NCBI GenBank assembly: GCA_028872915.1
Contig: JAGWNY010000031.1
Span: 1 to 36,328 of the forward strand
Source of the DNA: Verrucomicrobiota bacterium
GTDB taxonomy: Bacteria; Verrucomicrobiota; Verrucomicrobiia; Limisphaerales; UBA11358
DNA length: 36,328 nt
Direction: 5' to 3'
The notes below the pieces were generated by a model. It worked only from the letters and a program-made list of their open reading frames with translations. It was not told the origin of the DNA and did no database searches. How positions within the stretch are numbered: the first letter of the stretch is position 1; the number at the start of each line of letters is the position of its first letter. Shown here in pieces: positions 7,866 to 15,288 of the stretch. The position numbers were made by a program, and so were the translations under genes.

Positions 7866-9397
7866 GTTTCGCTGACGATATTGGTTCCGTATTCAAGGGT
7901 GCAATCCAGATGCACGGGGGCCGGGGAGGGCAATTGGGGGCGCATTTTCAACTCCACGCGCCAGGCGCCCAGTTCGGGGCACGGAAACACCTGGGTGTTG
8001 ACGAGGGTGGCATTGGTGCCGCAATTGACGATGGCGCGGGGAGGATCAAAGAGCGGGATATGGCCCAGCTCCTGGCCTTTGAAATCGAGCATGAAGATGC
8101 GGCAGGTGGAATCAGCCGGGTCCACGCCGATGCGGGTGGACACGACGCGATTGGGGGAGAGGCGCGTGTCGGCGTCGCCCATCTCCCAGAACATCGTATA
8201 ACCGAAACGATAGGGCTGGAGGGGGACGGGATTGGTGGCGGGCGCCCAGAAGGCAACTACGTTGTCTTCCCCTTCCCAGACTGAGCTGAGCTCCACCAAA
8301 TGAATCGCCCCAGGACCCCAATTGCCGTGGGGCTGAATCCAGACGCTGGGTTCAAGGTCGTAGCGATTGAAACTGTCCTGGTAATCTGCAAAATCGCGTT
8401 CGCGTTGAAGAAGGCCGAAGCCCTTGATGTTGGGCGCGGGGAAGACTTCGTTTCGGAGGGAGGCGGGATTATCCAGTGGCGACCAGAGGGTGCGGCCATC
8501 GTTCAGTTTCATCAATAATCCGTCGGCGTCGTGGACCTCGGGGCGGTAATCGTCGAACTTGCGTTCGGAGTTTTTGCCGAACCAAAACATGCTGGTCAGG
8601 GGGGCGAGGCCGAGGGTATTGACGGCGGGAGCGTTGGTGTCGGCGGAAAGGACGACCTTGCGGCTGCGGAAATAGAGGATGGCGCTGACGTCCACGGCGG
8701 TGATGTTTCCAGGGTCAATGTGAAACTCATAAGCGCCGGTGCAACTGACGCTGTCCAGCAGGGCATAGAGCACGAGGTCGGTGTCGCCTTTGGCGGGCTT
8801 GCCCAGCCACCAATCGGTGAAAAGGGGAAATTCCTCGGGGACGGTCGCTTCGCCGCAATTGATGGCCAGGCCGCGCGCGGACTGGCCGTAACGCTGGTCG
8901 CGGCCGAGCAGCCGAAAATAACTGGCACCCAGAAAGGCGCCCAACTCGTCCCAGACATTGGTGGCGTTGAGCTGGTAGAGGATGCGGAAGCCGGCATAGC
9001 CCATGTCCGTGGGAAGGTTGTTTTGGACGTGAAGATTGCCGTAATCAAAAAAATCGCGGACAAAGCGGATGCGTTGCAAATGGGTGGAGGTGAATTCGTA
9101 GAGATGGACTGGGTCCTGGTAGAGGTAACCGGGGTGAAAGAATTCAACGCGAAAGGGGAGGTCACCGGACGTCCAGAGCGCCTGGCCGCGGCGGAAACGG
9201 ATTTGGCGATACTGATCGTAATTGAGGGTGCGCAGGACGGATGGGAGATCGAGGCTGGGAGAGCGAAAGGGCCGCCGGGCGCGGTCCAGGGCCTGCCGGG
9301 CCACGTAGTTTAAATCCACAACCGCTGACTCGTCGCCCAGCGAAACCGTGTTTGCCACGGTCATCGCCGCCACCGCCAGGATCAAGCCCCGCCACAT
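7838..9397 (-). CDS. opgG: Periplasmic glucan protein OpgG/OpgD (MdoG family)
   Basis: A protein of about 519 residues from the ATG at 9397, which opens directly into a signal peptide (MWRGLILAVAAMTVANTVS). An upstream in-frame ATG at 9457 would add 20 residues before the signal and is less likely. The body matches the MdoG family along its length: LNYDQYRQIRFR near the mature N-terminus, the LGLAPLTSMFWFGKNS motif, DYRPEVHDADGL, and the WEGEDNVVAFW and YRFGYTMFW segments of the C-terminal immunoglobulin-like domain. In proteobacteria this protein works with the glucosyltransferase OpgH on osmoregulated periplasmic glucans, and E. coli members have been assigned to a beta-1,2-glucanase family (GH186). 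No opgH lies in this window. kdgK is immediately upstream and a tail-anchored unknown protein overlaps downstream. Confidence 0.93.
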   Translation of the reverse strand: MWRGLILAVAAMTVANTVSLGDESAVVDLNYVARQALDRARRPFRSPSLDLPSVLRTLNYDQYRQIRFRRGQALWTSGDLPFRVEFFHPGYLYQDPVHLYEFTSTHLQRIRFVRDFFDYGNLHVQNNLPTDMGYAGFRILYQLNATNVWDELGAFLGASYFRLLGRDQRYGQSARGLAINCGEATVPEEFPLFTDWWLGKPAKGDTDLVLYALLDSVSCTGAYEFHIDPGNITAVDVSAILYFRSRKVVLSADTNAPAVNTLGLAPLTSMFWFGKNSERKFDDYRPEVHDADGLLMKLNDGRTLWSPLDNPASLRNEVFPAPNIKGFGLLQRERDFADYQDSFNRYDLEPSVWIQPHGNWGPGAIHLVELSSVWEGEDNVVAFWAPATNPVPLQPYRFGYTMFWEMGDADTRLSPNRVVSTRIGVDPADSTCRIFMLDFKGQELGHIPLFDPPRAIVNCGTNATLVNTQVFPCPELGAWRVELKMRPQLPSPAPVHLDCTLEYGTNIVSETWTYQWNQP

Positions 9398-9481
9398 TGT
9401 GAAAATGAAAGGGCAAAACCGCGCGCTTTGCAAGCATGAGCCGACGGGGTGAATCACCGCCGATAAGGGCCTGCCCGGCTT

Positions 9482-10591
9482 CTATCTCTGCACCCGCGCG
9501 CCGCCGCCGCCGAAGGTTTTCTCGACTTCCTTGCGGGCGGCCATGCTGGTGTCGCCCGGGGTGGTCGAGGCGAGCGCGCCGTGCGCCGCGCCATAATCCA
9601 CCGATTTTTGGGGATCGTTGAATTCCAGAAAACCAAATTGCAGGCCGCTGGCAAAACTGTCGCCTCCGCCCACGCGGTCCAGAATCTCCAAATCCGGATA
9701 CTTGCGGCTTTCATAAAATTTGCCGTCATGCCACAGGATGGCGCTCCAATCGTTCCGGGTGGCCGTGATGACGCGGCGCAGCGTGGTGGCGGCGACCTTG
9801 AAATTGGGATAGGCCTTGACGGCGGTTTCAATCATGGCTTTGAACGCCTCCGCCTCAATTTTGGTCAGGTTGTGGTCGGCCCCCTTCACTTCAAAACCCA
9901 GGCAGGCGGTGAAATCCTCCTCGTTTCCGATCATCACGTCCACGTGCCGCGCAATTTCGCGGTTCACTTCCCGCGCCTTGGTGAGGCCGCCGATGGATTT
10001 CCAGAGGGAAGGACGATAATTCAAATCGTAGCTGACAATGACGCCGTGTTTTTTCGCGGCTTTCACCGCTTCAATGGCCAGGGCCGCCGTGGTTTCCGAA
10101 AGCGCGGCAAAGATGCCGCCGGTGTGCAGCCAGCGGGCCCCGACTTTTCCGAAAACGTGGTCCCAATCAAAATCGCCGGGCTTGAGTTGCGACGCGGCGG
10201 AATTGCCGCGGTCGGGCACGCCCACCGCGCCGCGAATGCCAAAACCGCGCTCGGTAAAGTTTAATCCGTTGCGGATGCCGCGGCCAATGCCATCGTCCGG
10301 CCGCCACAGCACAAAATCCGTGTCCACCCCGCCCTGCATGATGAAATCCTCGATCAGATGGCCGACCTCATTGTCCACCAACGCGGTGCAGACGGCCGTT
10401 TTGCATCCAAAACATTTTCGAAGGCCGCGGGAGGTGTTGTATTCGCCGCCGCCCTCCCAGGCGGCAAAATGGCGGGCGGTGCGAATGCGGCCTTCGCCCG
10501 GATCAAGGCGCAGCATGATTTCGCCGAGGGAAATTTGATCGTATTTGCAGGACGATTTGTCGCGAAGTTGAATGGCCATAGAAGCCGGCAT
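9482..10591 (-). CDS. kdgK: PfkB-family sugar kinase, 2-keto-3-deoxygluconate kinase-like
   Basis: A 369-residue ribokinase-fold kinase. The N-terminal substrate region (SLGEIMLRLDPGEGRIRTA, then GGGEYNTSRGL) and the C-terminal PfkB signature DRVGGGDSFASGLQFG with the catalytic Asp are clear. The opening SLGEIMLRLDP is characteristic of 2-keto-3-deoxygluconate kinases, which phosphorylate KDG at C6 in pectin, alginate or uronate catabolism. No aldolase (kdpgA) or uronate gene is nearby, so the exact sugar is not certain. It is the first gene of a minus-strand run with opgG 25-85 bp downstream. Two Met codons (1 and 5) are possible starts and neither has a strong Shine-Dalgarno. Confidence 0.85.
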   Translation of the reverse strand: MPASMAIQLRDKSSCKYDQISLGEIMLRLDPGEGRIRTARHFAAWEGGGEYNTSRGLRKCFGCKTAVCTALVDNEVGHLIEDFIMQGGVDTDFVLWRPDDGIGRGIRNGLNFTERGFGIRGAVGVPDRGNSAASQLKPGDFDWDHVFGKVGARWLHTGGIFAALSETTAALAIEAVKAAKKHGVIVSYDLNYRPSLWKSIGGLTKAREVNREIARHVDVMIGNEEDFTACLGFEVKGADHNLTKIEAEAFKAMIETAVKAYPNFKVAATTLRRVITATRNDWSAILWHDGKFYESRKYPDLEILDRVGGGDSFASGLQFGFLEFNDPQKSVDYGAAHGALASTTPGDTSMAARKEVEKTFGGGGARVQR

Positions 10592-10656
10592 CGTAACGGG
10601 AACCGCCCGCCAAATTCAATCAATTTCATGCCACCAACGTCTTTGGCATTCAGCGG

Positions 10657-10738
10657 TGCGCGCGAGAGGACTCGAACCTCCAATCCTTTCGGAACCGGAT
10701 CCTAAGTCCGGCGCGTCTGCCAGTTCCGCCACGCGCGC
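10657..10738 (-). tRNA. tRNA-Leu (UAG)
   Basis: Reading the minus strand, the 7-bp acceptor GCGCGCG/CGCGCGC, a D-arm with GCGGAACUGGCAGACGC, the anticodon stem CCGGA/UCCGG with loop CUUAGGA (anticodon UAG), a long class II variable arm (UUCCGAAAGGAUU) and the T-arm GGAGG-UUCGAGU-CCUCU are all present. The discriminator is A and the 3' CCA is not encoded (the genome continues CCG). Confidence 0.95.
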
Positions 10739-10852
10739 GCGTGGAAGTGTCCGGCTTCATGAAGAATGTGTCAAGAACGGCGGCGCCGGCTTTGACATTT
10801 ATCGCGCCCGCGGTAACTTTCGCAAGACAGGACACACTGATTGAACAAATTG

Positions 10853-11503
10853 ATGAATCCAATCACCAATGACCGGCTACTGGAGGCCCTGCGTTGGCGT
10901 TATGCCACGAAACGATTTGACCCGGCAAAAAAAATTCCCGGCGAAACGTGGGAAACGCTCGAACAAGCGCTCGTCTTGACGCCCTCCTCTTATGGATTGC
11001 AGCCGTATCAGTTTGTCGTGATGACGGAGGGGCCGAAACGGACGGAATTGCTGGCGCATTCGTGGGACCAACGGCAGGTGGTGGATTGCTCGCATTATGT
11101 GGTTTTTGCGGCAAAAATACGGATGACGGAGGCGGACGTGGACCGATGGGTCCACCGGCTGGCCCAGGTGCGCCAGACGCCGGCGGCGGCGCTGGCCGCT
11201 TACCGGGGCATGATGATCGGCGACGTGGTCCATGGCTCACGCGGAAAAACCGCGCACGAATGGGCGGCGCGGCAGGCCTACATCGCCCTGGGAAACCTGA
11301 TGACCTGCGCGGCCATGCTGGGGGTGGATGCCTGCCCGATGGAAGGCATCGTGCCGGCCGAGTACGATCGCGCGCTCGGCCTGGCCCAAAATGGCTTGGC
11401 CACGGTCGTGGCCTGCGCGTTGGGGTACCGGGCCGACCAGGACAAATACGCCGCGGTTCCCAAGGCGCGCTTCGCGCCGGCGGAATTGGTTCGGAGAATC
11501 TAA
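10853..11503 (+). CDS. NAD(P)H-dependent nitroreductase-family oxidoreductase
   Basis: A protein of about 216 residues of the NfsB-like FMN family. RWRYATKRFDPAKKI is the typical FMN-phosphate-binding N-terminus, TPSSYGLQPYQFVV the dimer-interface flavin segment, and GVDACPMEGI the active-site region. These enzymes are homodimers that reduce nitroaromatics or quinones using NAD(P)H. An in-frame TTG at 10841 would add four residues. The ATG at 10853 is preferred because it gives the conserved MNPITNDRLLEAL start. The doxX gene follows 24 bp downstream on the same strand, so they probably form an operon. Confidence 0.92.
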   Translation: MNPITNDRLLEALRWRYATKRFDPAKKIPGETWETLEQALVLTPSSYGLQPYQFVVMTEGPKRTELLAHSWDQRQVVDCSHYVVFAAKIRMTEADVDRWVHRLAQVRQTPAAALAAYRGMMIGDVVHGSRGKTAHEWAARQAYIALGNLMTCAAMLGVDACPMEGIVPAEYDRALGLAQNGLATVVACALGYRADQDKYAAVPKARFAPAELVRRI

Positions 11504-11527
11504 AACAACAAAAAACAACTCGAGAGT

Positions 11528-11956
11528 ATGATTAAAAAATTATTCGCGCCGGGAAACGATTCCCTCCCCGCCAGCCTCGCGCTGCTGGCGTTGCGGCTGT
11601 GGCTGGGGTTGACCATGATGTTGAACCACGGCCTGGACAAATGGCGGCACTTCGGCGCCATGTCCCAAAACTTTTTCGATCCGTTTCACATTGGCGCGGC
11701 GGCGAGTCTGGGGCTGGTTGTTTTTGCGGAAGTGGGGGCGGCGGCGATGCTGGCTGCCGGGCTGCTGGGGCGGCTGGCGGCGTTCATCCTGGCGTTTGAC
11801 ATGGGAACGGCCTTTTTCCTGTTTCACAAGCGCGCGCTGGGCGGGCCGATGAGCGGCGAACTGGCGTTCATTTACCTGGGGGGTTTTGTGACGCTGCTGC
11901 TGGCCGGGCCGGGGAAGGTTTCGCTGGACAAGATTATTTTTGGAAAGGGAAAGTGA
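11528..11956 (+). CDS. DoxX-family membrane protein
   Basis: A 142-residue protein with four hydrophobic segments (about 16-34, 55-75, 78-97, 110-130), the length and topology of DoxX. Family features include LALLALRLWLGLTMMLNHGLDK in the first helix and the PFHIGAAASL loop. Members are thiosulfate:quinone oxidoreductase subunits in archaea, or partners of redox and oxidative-stress proteins in bacteria. Pairing with a flavin nitroreductase immediately upstream suggests a quinone-linked redox role, which is an inference. Confidence 0.9.
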   Translation: MIKKLFAPGNDSLPASLALLALRLWLGLTMMLNHGLDKWRHFGAMSQNFFDPFHIGAAASLGLVVFAEVGAAAMLAAGLLGRLAAFILAFDMGTAFFLFHKRALGGPMSGELAFIYLGGFVTLLLAGPGKVSLDKIIFGKGK

Positions 11957-12044
11957 AGTTTATGACGTTGGATTTGCGATTGGAGCACCGGCTTGTGTCC
12001 GCTTCGGCAAAATCATAAAGGAACGCCTCGTCTCCGCGCCGCAA

Positions 12045-12736
12045 TCATTCCGCCGGCAGTGTAAAGTAAAAGCAGGCGCCGTGAGGTGAAACGGGTTCAT
12101 GGCCGCATTGGCCGCCCTGAAGCTGGACCAGCCGCAGCACAATGGACAGGCTCAAGCCGCGGGCGCCATCGGGCCGGTGCAGCAGCTCAAAAGGCTGGAA
12201 GAGATGCCCGCGGACCGCGTCCGGCACGCCGGGTCCGTCGTCTTCCACAAAAAACCGGCGGTTGCTCGCGCGCCAGCCCGCATGAATCCGCCGGCCGCCG
12301 TATTGAAGGGCATTGGAGAGGAAAGCCGACCAGATAAATTTCACCCAGGCGGGCGCCCCAAGGGCTTGCGGCCACGAAGCGGGGAAATGAACGGACGCGT
12401 CTTTTTCGAGGATTTGGCGTTCGAGGCGCTGCCAGACGTCCGACACGATGTCGCCCATCGCGATTTTTTCCTTCCGGACGGGCGCGGCCGAGGCCCGCGC
12501 GAGGAGGCTGACGGATTTGATGAGCCGCGTCATCTCATCCACCGAAGCGATCAACGATTGCAAGATGGGCGCATGGGGATTTTCATTTTTGGGAAGGCGT
12601 TCCTGAAGGCATTCGGCGGCGTTGAGAATGCCACCCAGGGGTTGCGCAGGTCATGGCTCACGCGGCTGCCTATGGCAAGCAAATCGCCGCGCAGGCGCTT
12701 GATCTTCTGTTCCAGATCCGCCCGGGTTGGTTTCAT
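12045..12736 (-). pseudogene. Small histidine kinase split by a one-base frameshift
   Basis: The ATG at 12736 lies one base after the stop of the upstream sigma-54 activator gene. The first 33 codons end in SRVSHDLRNP, a HisKA H-box with His28. The reading frame then leaves the family pattern at a run of four G (plus strand 12638-12641). Adding one base there restores LGGILNAAECLQERLP, the expected continuation, and leads into a HATPase frame open to 12045. That frame has an N-box-like NALQYGG, a DDGPGVP G1 motif and a degenerate G2 (RGLSLS). The repaired product would be about 230 residues with no sensor domain. The cause may be a real inactivating deletion or a homopolymer sequencing error, which the sequence alone cannot settle. 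Confidence 0.85.
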
Positions 12737-12737
12737 G

Positions 12738-14102
12738 TTAATCCAGGCCGATGCGCTTGCGCTTTCTGTATAGAGTGGCCTGGTCAATGCCCAGGACGTG
12801 CGCCGCCTCGGTGAGGCTGGGGGTATGTTCCAGAATTTTGCGCAGGTGCGCTTCTTCAAGTTTCTCCAGGGAGACGGGCGAGCCGATCTGAAGAGGGTCG
12901 CCTCCCGAAACGGCTGCCGTTGCCGTCTGGCCGCGCAATTCGGCGGGCAGATCGGCGGGCATCAGTTGGGCGCCGCGCGCCATGATGACGGCGCGTTCGA
13001 TGGCGTTCCGCAATTCACGCAGGTTGCCCGGCCAGGGATAGGCCCGCAGGCAGGCCGCGGCGTCCGGCGAGATGCCGTCCAATTGGCGGGCGCATTGGGC
13101 GGCGAAGAATTTTGTGTAATGCTCCGCAAAGCGGATCAAATCCTCTTCGCGCCGGCGGAGCGGCGGCATTTCAACGGCAATGACGTTGAGGCGAAAATAC
13201 AGGTCTTCGCGGAAGAGGCCCTCGGCGACGCGTTTTTTCAGGTCCCGGTTGGTGGCGGCGATGACGCGCACGTTGGCGGTGCGCGTGACGTTTTCGCCGA
13301 GGCGCTCGTATTCGCGTTCCTGGAGCAGGCGGAGCAATTTAGGCTGGATTTCGGGGGGCAGATCGCCGATTTCATCCAAAAAGAGTGTACCTCCGTCGGC
13401 AGCCCGCACTTTGCCCCAGTGGTCGCGGATGGCGCCGGTGAAGGAGCCTTTGACGTGGCCGAAGAGTTCGCTTTCCAGCAATTCCTTCGAGAGGCTAGGG
13501 CAATTGACGGTGACGAATGGTTTTTCGGCCAGATGACTGTGCTCATGGACGGCCCGCGCCGCCACGCTTTTGCCCGTGCCGCTTTCCCCATAAATGAGAA
13601 TGGAAGCGGGTGTGCGCGCCGCCCGCAGCAGCATGTCCATGACTTCGCGGATGACAGGGGTGGCGAAGTCGAAAATCGGCTCGATGTTATGGGATTTGGT
13701 TTCGGTCACCTCCTGTTCCAGGCGCTCGATCCGCTGGCTCATCTGCCGCAGCCGCTGGAGGCGCGCCAGCACCGTGATAAACTGTTCATGTTGGAAGGGC
13801 TTTTCCAGGAAATCCACGGCGCCGCGGCGCATGGCTTCCACGGCGGTCTTGATGTTGCCTTGTGCGGTAAACATCACCACCGGAATTTGCGCGTGTTTGC
13901 GGGCCATTTCGCTCAAGACATCCAGGCCGTTTTCGTGGCCAAGGTTCAAGTCAAGAAGCACGGCGTCCCACTTGTCCTCCTTGAGCCGGGTCAACGCCAG
14001 TTCCCCGGTTTCCACCCCTTCGGCGTAGTGGCCGGCTTCCTCAATCAAAAAGCACGTTGCGTCGCGGAACGTCTTGTCGTCGTCTATTACGAGAAAGTCC
14101 AT
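12738..14102 (-). CDS. NtrC-family sigma-54-dependent response regulator
   Basis: A 454-residue three-domain activator. Residues 1-115 are a receiver (acidic pair DDD7-9, phosphoacceptor Asp51, Lys101). Residues 145-380 are the AAA+ domain with Walker A GESGTGKS (172-179), the sigma-54 contact loop as GSFTGA (219-224) in place of the usual GAFTGA, Walker [10 protein letters not shown] and an arginine finger region ([11 protein letters not shown]). Residues 410-454 are a Fis-type helix-turn-helix ([24 protein letters not shown]). It should activate transcription from -24/-12 promoters after phosphorylation. It sits between a receiver-kinase gene (49 bp upstream) and the small broken kinase (1 bp downstream). 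I found no convincing sigma-54 promoter in the window, so targets are unknown. Confidence 0.95.
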   Translation of the reverse strand: MDFLVIDDDKTFRDATCFLIEEAGHYAEGVETGELALTRLKEDKWDAVLLDLNLGHENGLDVLSEMARKHAQIPVVMFTAQGNIKTAVEAMRRGAVDFLEKPFQHEQFITVLARLQRLRQMSQRIERLEQEVTETKSHNIEPIFDFATPVIREVMDMLLRAARTPASILIYGESGTGKSVAARAVHEHSHLAEKPFVTVNCPSLSKELLESELFGHVKGSFTGAIRDHWGKVRAADGGTLFLDEIGDLPPEIQPKLLRLLQEREYERLGENVTRTANVRVIAATNRDLKKRVAEGLFREDLYFRLNVIAVEMPPLRRREEDLIRFAEHYTKFFAAQCARQLDGISPDAAACLRAYPWPGNLRELRNAIERAVIMARGAQLMPADLPAELRGQTATAAVSGGDPLQIGSPVSLEKLEEAHLRKILEHTPSLTEAAHVLGIDQATLYRKRKRIGLD

Positions 14103-14151
14103 AACGTCAAAAGGCGGCTGCGCCCGCGGGTTGGGTGAGAAGTCGGGGCGG

Positions 14152-15288
14152 TCATTTGTTCTCCTTTACTTTGGGCAATTCCACGGCGAACGCGGCGCCG
14201 CCGCCCGGGGCATTGTCACAAAACAGGCGCCCTTGCATGCCGTCCACCAGTTTGCGGACGATGCTCAAGCCCAGGCCGGTGGAAGGCTCGCCGCCGGTCG
14301 GCCGGGCGGAAAGCCGTCCGTATCGCCGGAACATCCGCTCTTTGTCCTCCGCTGTAAAGCCCGGACCTTCGTCGCGGACGACGCATCGCACCGCGGAATC
14401 GGAAGGGGCGACGGACACGTGAATCTTTGTTCCCGGCGGCGAGAATTTGACGGCGTTGGAAATCAAATTGTCCATGATCTGGTCAAGGGCGGAAGCGTCG
14501 GCCAGCACGGTGGCGCCGTTGTCCGGAAAATCGGTGAGGATTTCGAGGTCCTTTTGCCGCGCCGCGCGGAGGTGCTCTTGGACGGAGTTGTCGGCGACCT
14601 GGACGAGGTTCACGTTGCCGGGATGGGGCGTGAAATTGTAATCGGCGGCGGCATTGGCGAGGAACTGCTTGACGAAGGCCAGCAACTGGCTGCTGGAGCG
14701 CAGGATGTTGTGCGACAATTTGTCGAGCCGTTCGTCATTGAGTTTTTCAACCTGGCGGTGCATCAGTTCGGCGCTCATTTTCATGCCGCCAAGATGGTTT
14801 TTCAGATCGTGCGCCAGGATGCCCAGCAGTTCGTCCTTGTCTTCCGCGAGTTGCTGGAGGCGGTCGCGCGCCTGCTTGAGCGCCAGTTGGGTGCGCACGC
14901 GGGAGATCAGTTCCGCATGGTTGAAGGGCTTGGTGATGTAATCCACGCCGCCGGCGTTGAGCGCGCGCACGATCAAATCCTTGTCGTCGGCGGCGGAGAG
15001 GAAGATGACGGGGATGGGCGCCCATTCCGGATTTTGTTTGAGATGCCGGCATACTTCGCAGCCGTCCATGTCCGGCATCAACAGGTCCAGAAGGATGAGG
15101 TCCGGTTTGCGCGCGGCGACGCGTTTGAGCGCCGTGGCGCCGTCTCCGGCGGGGATAATTTCGTGGTCCAGGTTTCCCAGAATGGAGCCGACAATCTGGA
15201 CGTTGGCGGACTGGTCGTCCACGACCAGGATTCGCGAGTGCGCCGGAACCGGCTCCGGTCCGGGACTGCCGTTTGATCTGGCGTTCAT
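14152..15288 (-). CDS. Receiver-histidine kinase (REC-HisKA-HATPase)
   Basis: A 378-residue protein without membrane segments. Residues 18-135 are a receiver (DD24-25, phosphoacceptor Asp68 in [13 protein letters not shown], Lys120). Residues 135-150 are a coiled linker. Residues 152-215 are HisKA with H-box [14 protein letters not shown] (His160). Residues 225-375 are HATPase_c with N-box Asn278, G1 DEGPGF and G2 STGLGL. A kinase whose input domain is a receiver usually acts as an intermediate in a phosphorelay. Its start codon overlaps the stop of the upstream hybrid kinase (ATGA), so the two are translationally coupled. Confidence 0.95.
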   Translation of the reverse strand: MNARSNGSPGPEPVPAHSRILVVDDQSANVQIVGSILGNLDHEIIPAGDGATALKRVAARKPDLILLDLLMPDMDGCEVCRHLKQNPEWAPIPVIFLSAADDKDLIVRALNAGGVDYITKPFNHAELISRVRTQLALKQARDRLQQLAEDKDELLGILAHDLKNHLGGMKMSAELMHRQVEKLNDERLDKLSHNILRSSSQLLAFVKQFLANAAADYNFTPHPGNVNLVQVADNSVQEHLRAARQKDLEILTDFPDNGATVLADASALDQIMDNLISNAVKFSPPGTKIHVSVAPSDSAVRCVVRDEGPGFTAEDKERMFRRYGRLSARPTGGEPSTGLGLSIVRKLVDGMQGRLFCDNAPGGGAAFAVELPKVKENK

